A stretch of 64,000 nucleotides of DNA from an uncultured Muribaculum sp. Lineage in GTDB: Bacteria > Bacteroidota > Bacteroidia > Bacteroidales > Muribaculaceae. The DNA is taken from NCBI GenBank assembly GCA_910578785.1, contig CAJTSJ010000015.1, positions 1 through 64,000 of the forward strand. Direction: 5' to 3'. Of this stretch, positions 34,590-43,451 are shown in pieces. The notes under the pieces are model-generated. The model ran no database searches and was not told where the DNA came from. It saw only the letters and a list, made by a program, of their open reading frames with translations. How positions within the stretch are numbered: position 1 is the stretch's first letter; every line of letters starts with the position of its first letter. The position numbers and the translations under genes were made by a program.

Positions 34590-34591
34590 GG

Positions 34592-34625
34592 AAACGGCGG
34601 TTACGATTTGCCGTAACCGCCGTTT
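34592..34625. terminator. Hairpin after mrp
   Basis: Perfect 14-base arms (34592-34605 and 34612-34625) with a loop of 6, 35 bases past the mrp stop codon. No T run on the - strand side. Confidence 0.6.
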
Positions 34626-34660
34626 TAGATTTATAATAACGGCTTTGAACAGCCTTCTTG

Positions 34661-35770
34661 TCATTGATGGGTCTGCACTTTTTCTGTAGGCGGAAGCTCT
34701 GAATTGCGTTTGGCTACGGCTTTGTCTACAGCATCGGCCAAATCCATGAAGGCGATTCCGGTCATGGAATCGGCCAGAGCTATGGGCGACCCGTTATCGC
34801 CGCCTTCGCAGATGCTTCCGACCATCGGAATCTGTGTGAGGAGCTCGACTTTGAGTTTTTCGGCGAGTTCGACTGCTCCGTTGCGCCCGAATATGTAGTA
34901 GCGTTCGGCAGGGTGTGCCTCAGGAGTGAACCATGCCATGTTTTCAACTATGCCGAGTACGGGTACGTTGACTTTCTCGTCGGTGAACATGGCTATGCCT
35001 TTCCGTGCATCGGCAAGAGCTACCTGCTGCGGTGTGCTGACTATGACTACGCCTGTGATGGGCAATGTCTGCACGAGCGACAGATGGATGTCGCTTGTGC
35101 CGGGAGGCATGTCGATAAGAAAGTAGTCGAGTTCGCCCCATGAAGCCTGGGTGATGAGCTGGTTGAGCGCACGCGACGCCATGGCTCCGCGCCAAAGTAC
35201 GGGGCTCTCCTTGTCGACAAGGAATCCGATGGATAGGACTTTTACACCGTAGCGCTCTATGGGTACGATGCGGTCCTGGCCGCCGACGTTTTCCATATAT
35301 ATGGGTTCGTCTTCGACTCCGAACATTTTTGGCACAGACGGGCCGAAGATGTCGGCGTCAAGAAGTCCTACTCTATAGCCTTTGCGGGCGAGGGCCACGG
35401 CGAGGTTGCTCGCTACGGTCGACTTGCCTACACCGCCTTTGCCCGACGATACGCCTATAATGTTTTTGACTCCGGGCAGTGGGCTCTCTTCTACCGGCAC
35501 GCCTGCGGCCTGTCGGAATTTGACTGATATGTTGCCCTTGATGTCTACTTCAGGAGATATGTACGTGGCTATGGCCGCTTCAGCCGCTTTTACGAGCGAC
35601 TTGGCAAATGGGTCTGTGGGTTTGTCGAATATGAGCGAGAAGCTGACTTTGTTGCCTTCGATTCGGATGTCGTCTTCCACCATGTCGAGTTCCACGATGT
35701 TCTTGCCGTTGCCCGGATAGCGGACATTGGTCAACGCATCGAGTATGAGTTTTGGATAAAGTGTTTCCAT
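34661..35770 (-). CDS. mrp: Mrp/NBP35-type P-loop ATPase, Fe-S carrier family
   Basis: A 369-residue protein. An N-terminal MIP18/DUF59 domain (about 1-90) precedes the ATPase with the deviant Walker A GKGGVGKSTVASNLA. The usual C-terminal CxxC pair that holds the bridging iron-sulfur cluster is missing: the place reads VENMAWFTPEAHPAERYYIFG. Family members deliver iron-sulfur clusters; how the cluster is bound here is unclear. It lies 20 bases after trmB and is probably co-transcribed. Confidence 0.9.
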   Translation of the reverse strand: METLYPKLILDALTNVRYPGNGKNIVELDMVEDDIRIEGNKVSFSLIFDKPTDPFAKSLVKAAEAAIATYISPEVDIKGNISVKFRQAAGVPVEESPLPGVKNIIGVSSGKGGVGKSTVASNLAVALARKGYRVGLLDADIFGPSVPKMFGVEDEPIYMENVGGQDRIVPIERYGVKVLSIGFLVDKESPVLWRGAMASRALNQLITQASWGELDYFLIDMPPGTSDIHLSLVQTLPITGVVIVSTPQQVALADARKGIAMFTDEKVNVPVLGIVENMAWFTPEAHPAERYYIFGRNGAVELAEKLKVELLTQIPMVGSICEGGDNGSPIALADSMTGIAFMDLADAVDKAVAKRNSELPPTEKVQTHQ

Positions 35771-35790
35771 AAATCTATTATATAATGTGT

Positions 35791-36579
35791 CTATTGTTTG
35801 ACTTTACTTGTGACTTTAGGAGCGCAGAGTTCGGGACACTGGATTTCGCCGCGTGAGAAGCTTCGGTATGTGTCAAATTCAATCTCCACTTCCGGTTCGC
35901 TAAGTTCCGATTTGCGGTCAAGACGCCAGGCGATATATTTTATCGACAGGCCGCGGTCGAGCCACTGCTGCTCGTAAAATGTACGGATGTTGAGGATGTC
36001 GCTTGCTCCTTCCGGACTTTTGTACAGGTCGTCCGTGGCAGTTGTGATGTCAAGGCCGTTGTGGCGCGCCATTATTGACGTATAAGTGTACAGGAACGGA
36101 CTGTCGCTCTTAAGGTGCACCGTACCCCCGTCCTTCAACACCTGACGGTACAGTTGAAGAAAGCGAGTGCCGGTGAGGCGTTTGTTGACCTTCTTCATCT
36201 GCGGGTCGGGGAATGTGATCCATATTTCGTCGACTTCATCCTGAGCGAAGAAGTAGGGCAGAAGTTCTATGCTGGTGCGCAGAAAGGCGGCGTTGCCCAT
36301 CTTTCTGTCGCGGACCTGACAGGCTCCTGTCCACATTCGCGCTCCTTTGATGTCGATGCCTATGAAGTTTTTGTCAGGAAAGCGTTCGGCAAGACCTACG
36401 GTGTACTCTCCCTTGCCGCATCCGAGTTCCAGCACTATCGGGTTGTCGTTGTGGAAATAATCCTCGTGCCAACGGCCTTTCATCGGGAAGCCTTTCTCTT
36501 TCAGTACCCCGAACGGATACTGAAACACGCAGTCCATCGAGGCCATGTCGTTGAATTTCTTTAGTTTGTTCTTTCCCAT
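35791..36579 (-). CDS. trmB: tRNA (guanine-N7)-methyltransferase
   Basis: A 262-residue SAM-dependent methyltransferase. SAM-binding motif I is [28 protein letters not shown], and the TrmB-specific [17 protein letters not shown] is intact. It makes m7G46 in the variable loop of tRNAs. It is between the leucine-rich-repeat gene (21 bases upstream) and mrp. Confidence 0.94.
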   Translation of the reverse strand: MGKNKLKKFNDMASMDCVFQYPFGVLKEKGFPMKGRWHEDYFHNDNPIVLELGCGKGEYTVGLAERFPDKNFIGIDIKGARMWTGACQVRDRKMGNAAFLRTSIELLPYFFAQDEVDEIWITFPDPQMKKVNKRLTGTRFLQLYRQVLKDGGTVHLKSDSPFLYTYTSIMARHNGLDITTATDDLYKSPEGASDILNIRTFYEQQWLDRGLSIKYIAWRLDRKSELSEPEVEIEFDTYRSFSRGEIQCPELCAPKVTSKVKQ

Positions 36580-36600
36580 TTTCTGTATATGGTAGGGTAA

Positions 36601-37758
36601 TTATTTGACAAAAGTGAACGATCGGGTATCGGAGTCCGACAGCCATACGCGTGCCACGTAAATGCCCCGCACGGCCGACGATATGTCGGTTGTAAGCGAT
36701 GAAGAGCCTGCGGATTCGTGAGACTGCAGTATGGTGCCGTTTATGCCTATAATATCCAGACGTATAATCTGTCCGGTGTCGCTTGTCGCGGTCAGCGAGC
36801 TGTCGGTTATTCTGATTGATATCTGATTGCCGGCCACTGACGGCACAGGCGACGAAGTGGTGCGTGAGATGTGGAATTCCTGCCATTGCGGTGTCGAGGC
36901 GAAGATGTCTCTCATCTCGTCTGAGACAGCAAGCTCGACGTTGGGCTGGTCTACTCCGTGCCATATATCTGTGCCCGTCTCCGGTACTGATTCGAGGCCT
37001 GTTGCATCGATATGCCTTAGCGATGTCATGCGTTCCATGGCGTGGTCGTCGATGCTGTTCAACAAAGGCTGAAGCACGATGGAGTCGGTCGATGCGTTGC
37101 CCGACAGGGCATATTCGCCGATGCCGGTTACCGGACCGGAGACTATGCCCCGGATGTCGGCGGAGGGCGATTCTGCAAACATGTAAGGCGGAATCAGACT
37201 TGCCGACGGAGCATGTACATATGACAGCCGGCGACAGTTCATGAAAATGCCTTCGCCGAGGACCAGCCCTTGGACTGACGGCAGGGATGCCGATTTGAGT
37301 TCGGTGCAGGATGTGAATGCCCATCCTCCAAGATATGACAGCGAGCGGCAATGGCTAAGGTCTGCCTCGGATATTGCAGTCGACTGAAAGGCTTCGTCGC
37401 CAATGTGCGTGATTCTGTCGTTGAAGCCGACGCTTTTGAGCGAGGTGCATCCGCTGAAGGCATTGCGCCCGATATATTTTACCGACCGTGGCAGTTCGAT
37501 GTATTCCAGCTTAGCGCAATGGGCGAATGCGTAAGGCCCGATGGAGTCGAGTGTCGGTGGCAGGATAGCCCGTCTGAATGCGGAACCGGCAAATGCTCCT
37601 TCTCCGATTGACCTTACTCCATCGTCCACGATAAGCACGGAGTCGGAGGCCCCGACCGACGAATAGTCCGGGATGCGGATGCCCATATCCGATGCATGTG
37701 CATGGATAAGCGCCAGTAAGATGCCGATTATGCCTGTCTGGAATCTTTTCGGTGACAT
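36601..37758 (-). CDS. Leucine-rich-repeat (BspA-like) protein with T9SS-type tail
   Basis: A 385-residue secreted protein with signal peptide (MSPKRFQTGIIGILLALIHAHA). LRR_5 repeats run from about 50 to 290, with the xxIGxxAFxxCxxLxxIxLP pattern. The last 75 residues look like a type IX sorting domain: ISIRITDSSL, then LDIIGINGTIL, and RGIYVARVWLSDSDTRSFTFVK. It would be exported and anchored to the surface by the T9SS coded at 40-47 kb; adhesion is a usual role of BspA-like proteins. Its start codon overlaps the stop of the repressor gene by one base. Confidence 0.8.
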   Translation of the reverse strand: MSPKRFQTGIIGILLALIHAHASDMGIRIPDYSSVGASDSVLIVDDGVRSIGEGAFAGSAFRRAILPPTLDSIGPYAFAHCAKLEYIELPRSVKYIGRNAFSGCTSLKSVGFNDRITHIGDEAFQSTAISEADLSHCRSLSYLGGWAFTSCTELKSASLPSVQGLVLGEGIFMNCRRLSYVHAPSASLIPPYMFAESPSADIRGIVSGPVTGIGEYALSGNASTDSIVLQPLLNSIDDHAMERMTSLRHIDATGLESVPETGTDIWHGVDQPNVELAVSDEMRDIFASTPQWQEFHISRTTSSPVPSVAGNQISIRITDSSLTATSDTGQIIRLDIIGINGTILQSHESAGSSSLTTDISSAVRGIYVARVWLSDSDTRSFTFVK

Positions 37759-38453
37759 TACAGCTGCATCTTGACGTTGACAACGGCTTTGACGGGGTAG
37801 AGCGCCCGGATGTCGTCGATACGTACATCCATCGAATCGTAATCCTCGTTTTTGCTCTTCAGAATCACATATGCCGGATCTGTGTGCTTTCTGACGAACT
37901 TGACCACGCGGCGGTTCTCCATTATGACGATATATATCTGTCCCCAGACTATATTGTCGAGGTCGTTTTCAGGCATGAACACCACGTAGGCTCCGTCGTC
38001 GATGATGGGTGTCATGGAGTCGCCCTGTGCCTTGACAGCCACCCACTTGGGATTAAATCCCGGCAGTGACAGGTAGCCTTTTACAAATTCTCTGGTGTAG
38101 TCGCGGGAAAGTTCGGTGATACCGGCGGCCACGTCGATGTCATATACCGGTATTGAGACCTGTGTGCAGCGGCTGTCGATATCCGCTGTCTCTGCTCCGT
38201 TCTCTGATGGATACTGCCCTTTTTCGAAAGGAATGCCTCGGCCTTCCTGAAGCCAGGGTTTTGACACATTCATGTTGACAACTATCCTGTTGATGAAGGC
38301 GTCGCTGATAGGAAGGCGTCCGCTCAGGTACTTCGACACGTTTGACGCGTCGATGCCTATAAGCTTGGCCAGTCCTGACTGCGACAGGTGGCGTATGCCC
38401 ATCAGATGCCGTATTCTTCCGATTATGCCGTCGGATGTGTGATTGCTTTCCAT
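37758..38453 (-). CDS. XRE-type HTH repressor with S24 peptidase-like domain
   Basis: A 231-residue protein: helix-turn-helix at about 12-65 (LSQSGLAKLIGIDASNVSKYLSG), linker, then a LexA/CI-like S24 domain with the nucleophile Ser in AQGDSMTPIIDDG and the Lys in RRVVKFVRKH. Such repressors cleave themselves upon DNA damage or other stress. Here there is no prophage nearby. It is translationally coupled with the leucine-rich-repeat gene. Confidence 0.86.
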   Translation of the reverse strand: MESNHTSDGIIGRIRHLMGIRHLSQSGLAKLIGIDASNVSKYLSGRLPISDAFINRIVVNMNVSKPWLQEGRGIPFEKGQYPSENGAETADIDSRCTQVSIPVYDIDVAAGITELSRDYTREFVKGYLSLPGFNPKWVAVKAQGDSMTPIIDDGAYVVFMPENDLDNIVWGQIYIVIMENRRVVKFVRKHTDPAYVILKSKNEDYDSMDVRIDDIRALYPVKAVVNVKMQL

Positions 38454-38475
38454 GCGGTAGCTGGTTGTTTTATTG

Positions 38476-38507
38476 CAAAGTTACATCTTTATATTGTATT
38501 TATGCAA
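38476..38507 (-). promoter_or_regulatory. Promoter of the repressor-LRR unit
   Basis: On the - strand TTG (38505-38507), 21 bases, TAACTTTG (38476-38483). Confidence 0.6.
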
Positions 38508-38514
38508 GCTTCGG

Positions 38515-38530
38515 TTGCTTTTTTAAGCAA
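38515..38530. promoter_or_regulatory. Palindrome TTGCTT-N4-AAGCAA, candidate operator
   Basis: A perfect 6-base palindrome just upstream of the repressor -33 box and 64 bases before the divergent DUF3943 gene. Binding by the repressor is a guess from position. Confidence 0.35.
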
Positions 38531-38593
38531 AAAATATTAAAAATCAGTTGAAAGTAAAATTTAAACAGCATTGATTGTTATTACTCAAAAAGA

Positions 38594-40105
38594 ATGATAA
38601 TGTACAAGTTATTCATAAGGATACTGATCACCACATTGCTGTGCTTTGTCTTGTTGCCCGCGGAGGGGTATGCACAGATGCCTATAAAGCTGAAGGTGTT
38701 GCCTTCGGTGGTGCCTGACAGTGCCGATGTAGCATATTATTCGAAGAGACATTTCTGGCGCGCGGCAGGGGAGGTTGTCGGATTTAATCTCGGATTGTGG
38801 GCTTTCGACCGCTACGTACAGAAGGGCGACTACGCTTATATCTCATGGAATTCCATACGCGAAAACTTCAAACACGGGTTCAAGTGGGACAATGATAAGC
38901 TCGGAACCAACATGTTCCTTCATCCATACAACGGAAGCTTATTTTATAATGCAGGACGGTCCAACGGATTCAATTACTGGCAGTCGAGCCTGTTTGCAAT
39001 AGGCGGAAGCGCCATGTGGGAGCTGTTCATGGAGTGCGAATATCCTTCTACCAATGACATAATAGCGACTCCGGTGGGTGGAATTGCCATCGGTGAGGTG
39101 TGTTTTCGTGCTTCCGATGCCGTGATTGACGACCGGTTGCGCGGTTCTGCACGTTTTGGCCGTGAACTTGCTGTATTTGCAATATCTCCGATGAGGTCGA
39201 TTTCCCGCATATTGACGGGAGATGCGTGGCGTGTACGTCGGACCCGTGGCCGTATGTACGGAACTCCTAACGTCGCCATCGAATTTTCATTGGGTGTAAG
39301 GGGCTTGTTGCTTAACAATTCTGCCAACAATTCTGCTGTGGGTGCGTGCGGGCAGATTGACATTGAGTACGGCGACCGGTTTGAGGAGGAGAGTACCGCG
39401 CCGTTCGACTATTTTACGGTGAGGGCCGACCTTAACGGAATGAACAGTCAGCCTGTGCTTGAACAGTTGGAAATCAAGGGGCGGTTGATTGCCAGGGAGC
39501 TATATGATGTCGGAGGCAAGCATTTGAGCGTAGGCATGTATCAGCACTATGATTATTTCGACTCAGACACAATCCACGGGCTTGGCACGCGGAATAACAA
39601 GGTCCCTTATAAACTTGGCATCCCGGCGAGCCTCGGCTGTGGATTCATGTATCGTGATGTAGACCGGTCCGGATGGGTTATGGATGCTTACGGGCATGTC
39701 AATGCCGTGATTTTGGGGTCGATATTGTCTGATTATTATGATGTTGACGAACGCAGCTATAACTTTGCCAGTGGATTTTCGCTCAAAGGGGGGCTTAATG
39801 TCGTGTTCGGCAGGGATAAATTTTCGGCGGGGATTTCGGCCAACTACTATAGGCTGTATACCTGGAAAGGATATCGGGAGAATGCGAATCTTGAGTTTTC
39901 CGACCCCAAAACTCTTGATGCCCAGGGCGACCGTTCAAACGCACACTTTCTTGTGACGGAGCTTCGGTCGGATCTGCGTGTATGGAAAAAACTTTATTTT
40001 ACGTTGGCCATGTCACATTATTGGCGCTGCACAAACTACCGCGATTATCCGCGCGTCAACTCGTCGTCATTCGACATCCGAGCCATGCTGACTTACAAGT
40101 TGTAG
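38594..40105 (+). CDS. DUF3943 outer-membrane-type protein
   Basis: A 503-residue protein with a signal peptide ending at EGYAQ. The N-terminal third matches the DUF3943 style (HFWRAAGEVVGFNLGLWAFDRYV, FKWDNDKLGTNMFLHPYNGSLFYN, and WELFMECEYPSTNDIIATPVGGIAIGE); the C-terminal part is a run of amphipathic strands ending in an aromatic-poor ML-TYKL. A membrane-embedded beta barrel is likely. No function is known for the family. It is divergent from the repressor gene and ends at its own hairpin. Confidence 0.82.
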   Translation: MIMYKLFIRILITTLLCFVLLPAEGYAQMPIKLKVLPSVVPDSADVAYYSKRHFWRAAGEVVGFNLGLWAFDRYVQKGDYAYISWNSIRENFKHGFKWDNDKLGTNMFLHPYNGSLFYNAGRSNGFNYWQSSLFAIGGSAMWELFMECEYPSTNDIIATPVGGIAIGEVCFRASDAVIDDRLRGSARFGRELAVFAISPMRSISRILTGDAWRVRRTRGRMYGTPNVAIEFSLGVRGLLLNNSANNSAVGACGQIDIEYGDRFEEESTAPFDYFTVRADLNGMNSQPVLEQLEIKGRLIARELYDVGGKHLSVGMYQHYDYFDSDTIHGLGTRNNKVPYKLGIPASLGCGFMYRDVDRSGWVMDAYGHVNAVILGSILSDYYDVDERSYNFASGFSLKGGLNVVFGRDKFSAGISANYYRLYTWKGYRENANLEFSDPKTLDAQGDRSNAHFLVTELRSDLRVWKKLYFTLAMSHYWRCTNYRDYPRVNSSSFDIRAMLTYKL

Positions 40106-40119
40106 CAATTGTCAAAATC

Positions 40120-40148
40120 TCACGATGTGTAAATCCGGCACATCGTGA
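40120..40148 (+). terminator. Terminator after the DUF3943 gene
   Basis: Perfect 10-base arms (40120-40129 and 40139-40148), followed by TGTTGATATTTT on the + strand. Confidence 0.7.
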
Positions 40149-40210
40149 TGTTGATATTTTGTAGATGCTGTCGTGCAATATTGTGAGCCGGGGTTGCGTT
40201 ATTATTATTG

Positions 40211-40942
40211 ATGGGTATACGCAGAGTCATATTATATTTAATTCTTGCAATGGCCGGCCTTTATGGGGCTGTCGGTGCAAGCGCACAACAGCGCAACGAC
40301 AAGGTCTTGAACCGGCCTTATTCCGACCTCCGCCGTTGGCACATGGGATTTTCTGTCGGAATCAATTCGCTCGACCTGGCTTTTACGCACAATGGATATG
40401 TGACCGAAGACGGTCAGAGCTGGTTTATGGAACAGCCTGATTTTTCGCCGGGATTCTGTGTGACCGGACTATTCAACCTTCGCCTTAACGATTACTTCAA
40501 CCTCCGTCTGTCGCCGGGCATGTATTTCGGCAACAGAGTTATAAAGATGCGCGACGTCAATAACGGCACAACCGAACAGCAGAACCTTAAATCGACCATG
40601 GTGGTCCTGCCGCTTGATGTGAAGTTCGCCTCCCTGCGCTACCACAATGTCCGCCCGTATCTGACGGCCGGTGTCATGGGTTTGCTTGACCTGTCGAAGA
40701 AGCGCAACCGCGATTTGCTGCAGTTGAAGAGCACTGATTTCATGCTTTCAGTGGGCTTCGGATGTGACCTTTATCTGCCGTTTTTCAAACTGTGTCCGGA
40801 GCTTAAATTCTGTTTCGGACTGACCGACGTGATAAAGCATAACCGTCCTGACCTTGACGACGATCCTGACCGGATGAAATTTACCAAGTCATTAACCAAA
40901 GCCACCCAGCAGATGGTGGTGCTAACGTTCTACTTCGAATAA
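40211..40942 (+). CDS. porT: PorT-like type IX secretion outer-membrane protein
   Basis: About 243 residues from the ATG at 40211 (a TTG three bases earlier is in frame). Signal peptide followed by an eight-strand-type barrel; the length is close to PorT of Porphyromonas. Landmarks are RPYSDLRRWHMGFSVGINSLD and FKLCPELKFCFGLTDV. PorT/SprT is needed for T9SS assembly. It ends on the same base where porP begins, so it is tied to the rest of the T9SS operon. Confidence 0.85.
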   Translation: MGIRRVILYLILAMAGLYGAVGASAQQRNDKVLNRPYSDLRRWHMGFSVGINSLDLAFTHNGYVTEDGQSWFMEQPDFSPGFCVTGLFNLRLNDYFNLRLSPGMYFGNRVIKMRDVNNGTTEQQNLKSTMVVLPLDVKFASLRYHNVRPYLTAGVMGLLDLSKKRNRDLLQLKSTDFMLSVGFGCDLYLPFFKLCPELKFCFGLTDVIKHNRPDLDDDPDRMKFTKSLTKATQQMVVLTFYFE

Positions 40943-41940
40943 TGCGTCTGCACGTACCGACATTATACCGCAAAATCTATGCCGCCGCGGCGATGTGCAT
41001 GGCCTTCATGATGTGTGTTCCCGAGGCGGAAGCGCAAGTCGATGCCCAGTTCACGCAGTATTTTGAGGTTCCGGCCTACTATAATGCCGGAGCTATAGGC
41101 AATACCGACTATCTGCGTATACGTGGAGGCTCGAGAATGCAGTGGGTGGGCATACCGAAAGCTCCCAAGACATTTCTGGCCGCCGCCGACATGCCTCTCA
41201 AGTTGCTTGGCAAAAGGGTGGGCGTAGGCCTGCTTGTGCAGCAGGAAAGCATGGGTCTGTACCGCAACTTCCAGATAGGCGCGCAGGCGGCCTATAAGTT
41301 CAAGTTGCTGAAAGGCGAATTGTCGATTGGCCTTCAGTTAGGTATGATCGATGAGGGATTCAAAGGTTCGCAGGTCGTGCTTCCGGATGATGACGACTAT
41401 CATCAGGGTTCCGACGAGGGCATACCTACCAACGACGTCCACGGAACGTCGTTAGACATTGGCCTGGGGGTGTTCTATACACACAGGCTGTTTTGGGCCG
41501 GACTGTCGGTGACGCATCTTAACGAACCGTCCATCACTATGACTGCCGACGGGTCAGAGTCGCGCGAGTATGAGTTCAAGGCCGGGCGTGTGCTATATTT
41601 TATGGCCGGTAGCAATATTCCGATAAAAAATACGTTATTTGAAATACAACCGTCAGTCATGGTGAAGTCCGACTTTACGTTTACGGTAGCGGAAGCCACG
41701 GCGCGTGTGCGCTATAACAAGTTCCTTACGGCCGGTTTGGGTTATCGCTACAATGACGCTGTATCGCTTATCTTAGGCGCTGAATATAAAGACTTCTTCA
41801 TAGGCTATAGCTATGACTACTCCATCTCGGAAATCTCCAAGGCAAGCAATGGAAGCCATGAAATCTGGGCCGGATATAAGCTTAAACTCGACTTGGGCGA
41901 GAAGAACAAGCATAGACATAAGAACATACGCATAATGTAA
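40942..41940 (+). CDS. porP: PorP/SprF family outer-membrane protein
   Basis: A 332-residue barrel of the PorP/SprF family. After the signal peptide comes VDAQFTQYFEVPAYYNAGAIGNTDYLRI, the family's N-terminal mark, and at the end GSHEIWAGYKLKLDL. PorP proteins attach the GldK ring or help cargo reach the outer membrane. It overlaps porT by one base and lies 17 bases before gldK. Confidence 0.9.
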   Translation: MRLHVPTLYRKIYAAAAMCMAFMMCVPEAEAQVDAQFTQYFEVPAYYNAGAIGNTDYLRIRGGSRMQWVGIPKAPKTFLAAADMPLKLLGKRVGVGLLVQQESMGLYRNFQIGAQAAYKFKLLKGELSIGLQLGMIDEGFKGSQVVLPDDDDYHQGSDEGIPTNDVHGTSLDIGLGVFYTHRLFWAGLSVTHLNEPSITMTADGSESREYEFKAGRVLYFMAGSNIPIKNTLFEIQPSVMVKSDFTFTVAEATARVRYNKFLTAGLGYRYNDAVSLILGAEYKDFFIGYSYDYSISEISKASNGSHEIWAGYKLKLDLGEKNKHRHKNIRIM

Positions 41941-41957
41941 TTATATTACTGAAAGAT

Positions 41958-43400
41958 ATGAAAATAGCATTTAAATATCTGTTCATCGCTATATTTGCCG
42001 TAGTCACGGTCACATCATGTGCGGTCGGTTCGCGTAACGGAACCGGTGGCGAAGTGACAGGCGTGAGCGGTACTTCATGGACTGAACCTACTCCTTATGG
42101 AATGGTGCTGGTGGACCGCGGTTCGATCAAAATGGGCCCGGCCAAGGCCGACAGTGCCTGGAATCTGCGTGCCGATGCGCGCGGAATCTCGGTGGACGGC
42201 TTCTGGATGGACGAGACCGAAGTCACCAACAGCAAGTACAAGCAGTTCGTCTACTGGGTGCGCGACTCCATAATCCGTGAACGTCTGGCCGACCCGGCAT
42301 ACGGCGGAAATGAAGAGTTTAAGATTGAGGAGGACAAGGAGGGCAACCCTATAACTCCCTACCTTAACTGGAGCAAGGCTATTCCGTGGCGCAATCCTAA
42401 CGAAGATGAGGCGAGGGCCATCGAGAGTCTGTATAGGATTAACCCTATCACCGGTGTCAAGGAGCTTGATGCCGAACAGCTCACATACCGCTATGAGACG
42501 TATAACCATACCGAGGCCGCCAAGCGTAAGAACCGCATGAATCCGGCCCGTCGCGAGTATAACACTGATAAGCCCGTTCCTACCGACCTCCCTGTTATCT
42601 CCAAAGATACTGCTTACATTAACGACGACGGCGAAATTGTGCGCGAGACCATCACTCGTGCTCTGTCGGGCGACTATGACTTTGTCAATACCTATATAGT
42701 TAACGTATACCCCGACACCACGGCCTGGATCAACGACTTTGACAATGCCTACAATGAACCCTATGTGCGTCTTTACTTCTCACACGGCGGTTACAACGAC
42801 TACCCTGTGGTGGGTGTCAGCTGGGAGCAGGCAAACGCATTCAGCAACTGGCGCACCGACTTCCTGCGCCGTTCGCTCGGCAAGCAGGGCATATATGTAG
42901 AGCCTTACCGTCTGCCGACGGAAGCCGAATGGGAGTATGCGGCACGCGCCGGCAACAGCGAGAACATATATCCGTGGGACGGCGACCTTCCTCTGACCGA
43001 GGATAAAGGCTGCTTCTACGCCAACTTCAAGCCCGACGAAGGCAACTATGTGCGCGACGGACACATCATCACATCCAAGGTCGGCACTTATTCGCCTAAT
43101 GACTTCGGCCTTTATGACATGGCAGGCAACGTCAGCGAATGGACGTCGACAGCCTATACCGAAAGTGTCGGCAAGCTGACCAGCGACCTCAATCCGGAGT
43201 ACCGTTACGACGCGGCTGTCGAGGATCCCTATAAGATGAAGCGCAAGATTGTGCGTGGCGGTTCGTGGAAGGACGTGGCACATAATGTGCGTTCCGACCT
43301 TCGTATGTGGGAATATCAGAACGAACAGCGCAGCTACATCGGATTCCGGAATGTGCGTACCCAGATAGGCTTCGCCAAAGGCCAGGGACAGAAAAAGTAG
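41958..43400 (+). CDS. gldK: T9SS ring lipoprotein GldK/PorK
   Basis: A 480-residue lipoprotein (lipobox TVTSC near residue 21). The body is a formylglycine-generating-enzyme-like domain: FWMDETEVTNSKYKQFVYWV, VGVSWEQANAFSNWR, YRLPTEAEWEYAARAG and the end part RGGSWKDVAHNVRSDLR. The catalytic role of FGE is not retained in GldK; it forms the periplasmic ring with GldN under the outer membrane. Confidence 0.95.
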   Translation: MKIAFKYLFIAIFAVVTVTSCAVGSRNGTGGEVTGVSGTSWTEPTPYGMVLVDRGSIKMGPAKADSAWNLRADARGISVDGFWMDETEVTNSKYKQFVYWVRDSIIRERLADPAYGGNEEFKIEEDKEGNPITPYLNWSKAIPWRNPNEDEARAIESLYRINPITGVKELDAEQLTYRYETYNHTEAAKRKNRMNPARREYNTDKPVPTDLPVISKDTAYINDDGEIVRETITRALSGDYDFVNTYIVNVYPDTTAWINDFDNAYNEPYVRLYFSHGGYNDYPVVGVSWEQANAFSNWRTDFLRRSLGKQGIYVEPYRLPTEAEWEYAARAGNSENIYPWDGDLPLTEDKGCFYANFKPDEGNYVRDGHIITSKVGTYSPNDFGLYDMAGNVSEWTSTAYTESVGKLTSDLNPEYRYDAAVEDPYKMKRKIVRGGSWKDVAHNVRSDLRMWEYQNEQRSYIGFRNVRTQIGFAKGQGQKK

Positions 43401-43451
43401 AATTAAGCTATAATTATGAATACACTCCTTCTGCGAGACAATTAATGAGCA

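Noticed and set aside
36374..37351. 325-codon frame antisense-like in a second frame of the LRR and trmB genes
   Set aside because: It crosses the boundary of two real genes in another frame and is rich in His/Arg, typical of a shadow frame.
37758..38453. S24 repressor as evidence of a prophage
   Set aside because: No integrase, structural or lysis genes are nearby; neighbours are conserved chromosomal genes.
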